A stretch of 64,000 nucleotides of DNA from Desulfatiglans anilini DSM 4660. GTDB taxonomy: Bacteria > Desulfobacterota > DSM-4660 > Desulfatiglandales > Desulfatiglandaceae. Where the stretch lies: NCBI RefSeq assembly GCF_000422285.1, contig NZ_AULM01000004.1, positions 1 to 64,000 of the forward strand. The letters are read 5' to 3'. Made by a program: the position numbers and the translations under genes. This document shows positions 61,044-64,000 of this stretch, piece by piece (the first letter of the stretch is position 1; the number at the start of each line of letters is the position of its first letter). Under the pieces are notes generated by a model. That model saw only the letters and a program-made list of their open reading frames with translations. It ran no database searches and was not told the DNA's origin.

Positions 61044-63002
61044 CTAAATCCTGGCCCCCAGCTTGAACCCCTCGTGAATGGCGTTGCAGAGGCTTCTGGG
61101 CATCACGGCATCGCCGACTACATAGAGCTCGTCACAGAGATATTCCAGATCCCGGACGAGGGTCTGTTTCGGGGCCAGCGGACCGGCCAGGATGACGGTG
61201 TCGGCCGGCAGAAACTGCTCTTTGCCGTCCTTGTCCAGGAAGCGCACGCCCCCGTTCTCGACGGCAAGAGGCTGCGCCTCGGTGTACACGCCGATGCCGA
61301 GTTCTTTGACCAGCCCCGCATGCCGCCATTTGAACGTCGTCGACACATCGAAGTCCACCCGGCGATTGGTTTCGATCACGATCGGTTTCTTTCCGGCCGA
61401 AGCGAGCACCTCGGCACAGGTAAGCCCCACCTTGCCGCCGCCGAGAAGGATGACCCTCTGCCCGATTTTGGTGATATCGCCGCCGTCCAGCACGGTGTAG
61501 GCGTTCATGATGTCTTTGCCGCCGATGCCTGGAATCTTCGGAGGTGCGATGAGGGCGCCCGTAGCCACGATGACGACATCCGGGAAGAAGTCCGCCGTGA
61601 CCTTGCGGTCGACGAACGTATTCAGCCTGGTTTCGATGCCCAAATCCTTCAGGCGGTAGGTGTAGTACTGCAGGAGTTCCTGCAGGACTTCTCCCCCGCC
61701 GATGTCCTTGGAGGAGGGGTTGAGCGCGCCCCCCAGATGATCATTCGCCTCGAAGACAACGACTTCATGGCCGCGTCCGGCGGCCGCGACGGCCGCTTCG
61801 AGGCCCGCCGGGCCGCTGCCGATCACCATGACCTTCTTTTTGACGGTGGCCGGTTGGATGGTGTACTCCGGTTCGACCTCATGACCGAGGCGGGGATTGA
61901 CGGCGCAGATATAAGGCTGATTGGCGAACATTTTCGCCAGACAGAGCATGCAGCCGATGCAGGGTTTGATCCGCTCCGGCTGACCACGCTCGAGCTTATG
62001 GGCCAGGTCGGGGTCGGTCAAGAACGGCCGGCAGATCTCCCAGTAGTCGAAGACCCCGGTGGCCAGGGCGTGGTCGGCCGCGTAGGGATCCGACAGGCGG
62101 GGGCCGAAGGCCAGGGGGACGTCCCCGATGACCTTTTTCGCCTTTTCGGCCAGGGGCAGCCACTGGGTGCGGCTGACATCCCGCCCGAGAGCGCCCTGGC
62201 GCGACTCGTGCCAGCCGATCACCATGCTGATCATGTCCACCCCGCGGTCGGCCGCAATGCGCATGATCTCGATGCACTCGTCGTTGCTGTTTCCGCCGTA
62301 CTCATCCATGAGTTCGGTCCCGTTCAGACGGATGATCACGAGTCTGTCCGGCCCGACCGCCTTGCGCAGGGCATCGAGGATCTCCACCATGAACCGGGCG
62401 CGCTTTTCGAGGGTGCCCCCGTACGCGTCGGTCCGCTTGTTGGTAAAAGGGGAGAGAAAGGTGCTCATCAGATAGCCAAGAAAACTCGTGACCTCGACCC
62501 CGTCATAGCCAGCCTTGACGCAGCGTTCGGCGGCTTGAGCGTGGTCCTCGATCACATGCGCGATTTCGTCTGTGTTCATGGCGCGCGGCGGGCGAAAGTG
62601 ACGAAGGGTCTGGGGCGTGTCGGATGGCTGGATACAGTAGCCGATATCGATCCCTCCGTAGCGCCCCCCATGGAGGATCTGCTGGATGGCGACCGCATGA
62701 TGGTCATGAAAGAGATCCGCAATCCTCTTCAGCCCGGGAATGTACCGGTCGTCATTGATGCAAAGCTGACGGTGATAGGCCTTTCCCTCGCCCGATTTAT
62801 CCGGGTAGGCGCCCTGGTTGGTCATGATGGAGGCTCCCGTGGATGCGATGACTTCGTCCCGGGCGAATTCCCTTTCGGAGAGGAAGCCGTCCCGCGTATT
62901 GAAGTTGCTGACGCAGCAGGCGGCATATTTGATCCTGTTCCGAACTTTGAAAGGTCCGATTTTCCCTTCACCGAAGATGTGCGAAAAACCGTTTGAATCC
63001 AT
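61044..63002 (-). CDS. old-yellow-enzyme-like NADH:flavin oxidoreductase (2,4-dienoyl-CoA/2-enoate reductase type)
   Basis: 652 residues from ATG at 63002 (AAGGAGAA upstream). The N-terminal TIM barrel binds FMN. The [4Fe-4S] motif CIGCMLC with the fourth Cys after 11 residues follows, spaced more like trimethylamine dehydrogenase than FadH (CxxCxxxC). The C-terminal half binds FAD and NAD(P)H (MVIGSGPAGLEAAVAAAGRG; LLGGGKVGLTCAEVL). Enzymes of this type reduce activated C=C bonds or demethylate amines. Beside an aryl-acid ligase and a Liv importer, reduction of an unsaturated acid or CoA ester is the best guess. First gene of the operon with livH-livM. Confidence 0.85.
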   Translation of the reverse strand: MDSNGFSHIFGEGKIGPFKVRNRIKYAACCVSNFNTRDGFLSEREFARDEVIASTGASIMTNQGAYPDKSGEGKAYHRQLCINDDRYIPGLKRIADLFHDHHAVAIQQILHGGRYGGIDIGYCIQPSDTPQTLRHFRPPRAMNTDEIAHVIEDHAQAAERCVKAGYDGVEVTSFLGYLMSTFLSPFTNKRTDAYGGTLEKRARFMVEILDALRKAVGPDRLVIIRLNGTELMDEYGGNSNDECIEIMRIAADRGVDMISMVIGWHESRQGALGRDVSRTQWLPLAEKAKKVIGDVPLAFGPRLSDPYAADHALATGVFDYWEICRPFLTDPDLAHKLERGQPERIKPCIGCMLCLAKMFANQPYICAVNPRLGHEVEPEYTIQPATVKKKVMVIGSGPAGLEAAVAAAGRGHEVVVFEANDHLGGALNPSSKDIGGGEVLQELLQYYTYRLKDLGIETRLNTFVDRKVTADFFPDVVIVATGALIAPPKIPGIGGKDIMNAYTVLDGGDITKIGQRVILLGGGKVGLTCAEVLASAGKKPIVIETNRRVDFDVSTTFKWRHAGLVKELGIGVYTEAQPLAVENGGVRFLDKDGKEQFLPADTVILAGPLAPKQTLVRDLEYLCDELYVVGDAVMPRSLCNAIHEGFKLGARI

Positions 63003-63154
63003 GGTGTTCTCCTTCGCTCCTTGGCGTTTCCGGCCGAAGGATGCCCGCTTCGATGCCCGCATTTTTTTCCAGCCGGGGATAAAGGTGTAACCAAGCAGAT
63101 GAAGCGCAAGACTCCGGCGGTCCAAAGGAATCCGACCGCCTGGCAAAAAGCTGC

Positions 63155-63170
63155 AGCAACAAGCATGCCA
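63155..63170 (-). promoter_or_regulatory. sigma-54 promoter of the reductase-livHM operon
   Basis: On the minus strand TGGCATGCTTGTTGCT, with GG and GC ten bases apart: full agreement with TGGCAY-N5-TTGC. The leader to the ATG at 63002 is about 140 bases, the same as for the ligase. Confidence 0.78.
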
Positions 63171-63230
63171 GCATGAAACAGCCATATTTCTGCTGTGTTG
63201 GATCTCCGAAGGAAAGCGGTTTGAAACTTT

Positions 63231-63250
63231 ATTTCAATCGGCATTGAAAT
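63231..63250. promoter_or_regulatory. inverted repeat ATTTCAAT-CGGC-ATTGAAAT, candidate activator site
   Basis: Perfect eight-base arms; it contains TTTCA-N8-TGAAA. The centre is about 70 bp upstream of the -24 element at 63170, as at the ligase promoter. Confidence 0.65.
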
Positions 63251-63421
63251 ATTTTTTAAATAGGCCATCGATCTGACGGTTCATTCGGCGCTGAGGAAGA
63301 CTGCATCGAGGACATCGAGGCTGATGGCGGGGCGAGCCAAGGAATACTGAGGGTGGACATGAGGAGACCCGGAAAGGAGCTGCGAAGGGGAACGCCGCTG
63401 AGGAACATGCCCCTCCAAAGC
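63251..63421. other. intergenic region between the recO gene end and the reductase operon control region
   Basis: No gene or clear structure is visible. Confidence 0.4.
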
Positions 63422-64000
63422 TTAGAGCCATGCCAGGCTTTTCGGCCGGCGGCCGAGGCGGTAGTCCATGTGGCGGCGGTTGACGCGTTCGATGGCCTGC
63501 GCCATCTCCCGCGGCAGGGTCATCCGCTCGAAAAGGTCCCATTCCAGGGCTTGAAGGTGTCCAAGGGCCTGAACCCCAAGGGGATCCAGACCCGGATTGA
63601 GCGCGGATTCGGACCCGCACCGCAGACACACAATCCCCCCCTTCTCCGGATGAAAGGCCGCCCTGCCAAGTCCCTCATAGGTCCGGCCGCAGGAACTGCA
63701 TCTTCCGAGTTCGATCCCATAGCCTCCGAGCGCCATGGCTGCAGCCTCGAAAAAGATCTGCACGTGCAGCGGCTGGATTTCCCCTTCCAACAGCTTGAAC
63801 GTCCTGAGCAAAAGGCTGAACAAAGAGGGGTCGGCCGCCTGGGGCGGAGAAAGCATCTCGACCACTTCCACCATGTAGCCCGCCAGAGTCAGGATGCTCC
63901 AATCCCGCCTGAGGCCTTCAAACCCATCCAGCAGCCGGCAGGAGATCATCGTGTGAAGCTCCCCGCCCCTGGGATGCTCGGCGTACTCCACGCGGCTCAG
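63422..64000 (-). CDS. recO: DNA repair protein RecO, N-terminus beyond the window
   Basis: About 192 residues of the C-terminal part; the frame is open to the right edge (preceding codons read LSRVEYAEHPRGG). The helical RecO domain (GYMVEVVEMLSPPQAADPSLF) is followed by a four-Cys zinc motif, CSSCGR and CLRCG. RecO loads RecA onto SSB-coated DNA with RecR. The 5' end, with the OB-fold, is missing here. Confidence 0.85.
   Translation of the reverse strand: MSRVEYAEHPRGGELHTMISCRLLDGFEGLRRDWSILTLAGYMVEVVEMLSPPQAADPSLFSLLLRTFKLLEGEIQPLHVQIFFEAAAMALGGYGIELGRCSSCGRTYEGLGRAAFHPEKGGIVCLRCGSESALNPGLDPLGVQALGHLQALEWDLFERMTLPREMAQAIERVNRRHMDYRLGRRPKSLAWL

Noticed and set aside
1-64000. CRISPR array, insertion sequence, prophage or rRNA operon
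   Set aside because: No regularly spaced repeats, transposase or integrase genes, phage genes or rRNA sequence were seen.

Overview
This is a GC-rich window from a strictly anaerobic bacterium, most likely a sulfate-reducing or syntrophic member of the Desulfobacterota. The evidence is gene content: a siroheme-dependent heme pathway (AhbC, AhbD, an AhbA/B-type decarboxylase and HemB), a selenocysteine-containing periplasmic formate dehydrogenase, a DsrE-like protein, a long PurS-PurL type PurL, a bacterial STT3 oligosaccharyltransferase, and a branched-chain/aromatic ABC importer beside an aryl-acid ligase and an Fe-S/flavin enoate-type reductase. No taxonomic marker was compared, so the genus is open.

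Layout. 1-6.2 kb: an exported papain-like protease cut by the left edge, an STT3/PglB-like oligosaccharyltransferase, and a divergent Wzz-like chain-length protein. 6.2-6.65 kb: an AT-richer decayed PIN toxin locus. 6.65-10.5 kb: formate dehydrogenase beta and alpha subunits, the alpha read through an in-frame UGA. 10.7-11.1 kb: tRNA-Leu and tRNA-Ala, divergent, with -35 boxes inside one palindrome. 11.3-16.3 kb: exported and small unknown proteins, a NarL-type two-component system, and a frameshifted RelE toxin with an intact antitoxin. 16.3-30.8 kb: three metallo-beta-lactamase-fold proteins, a tripartite RND efflux operon, an MsrA-MsrB fusion, CobU and a large unknown protein. 31.3-37.5 kb: an OmpR-type two-component system followed by two HtrA/Deg proteases. 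37.5-44 kb: DsrE-like protein, then the alternative heme operon led by a ClpX-like ATPase. 44.2-48.3 kb: purL-purQ and a 45-residue basic protein. 48.8-63 kb: thiolase, salicylate-type aryl-AMP ligase, sensor kinase and NtrC-type regulator, a receiver-only protein, a complete Liv-type ABC transporter and an old-yellow-enzyme-like reductase. The window ends in a partial recO.

The most coherent system is at 50-63 kb. Both the aryl-acid ligase and the reductase-livHM operon are preceded by near-perfect sigma-54 promoters, each with the same inverted repeat TTTCA-N8-TGAAA centred about 70 bp upstream of the -24 element. A sigma-54 activator with GAFTGA and its soluble histidine kinase are encoded divergently from the ligase. 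I infer a local regulon: sense an aryl or enoate acid, import it, activate it, reduce it.

A second unexplained structure is a diverged dispersed repeat of roughly 130-180 bp. It occurs in at least four intergenic positions (near 17.3, 26.1, 31.1 and 56.1 kb), with a partial fifth copy near 52.1 kb.
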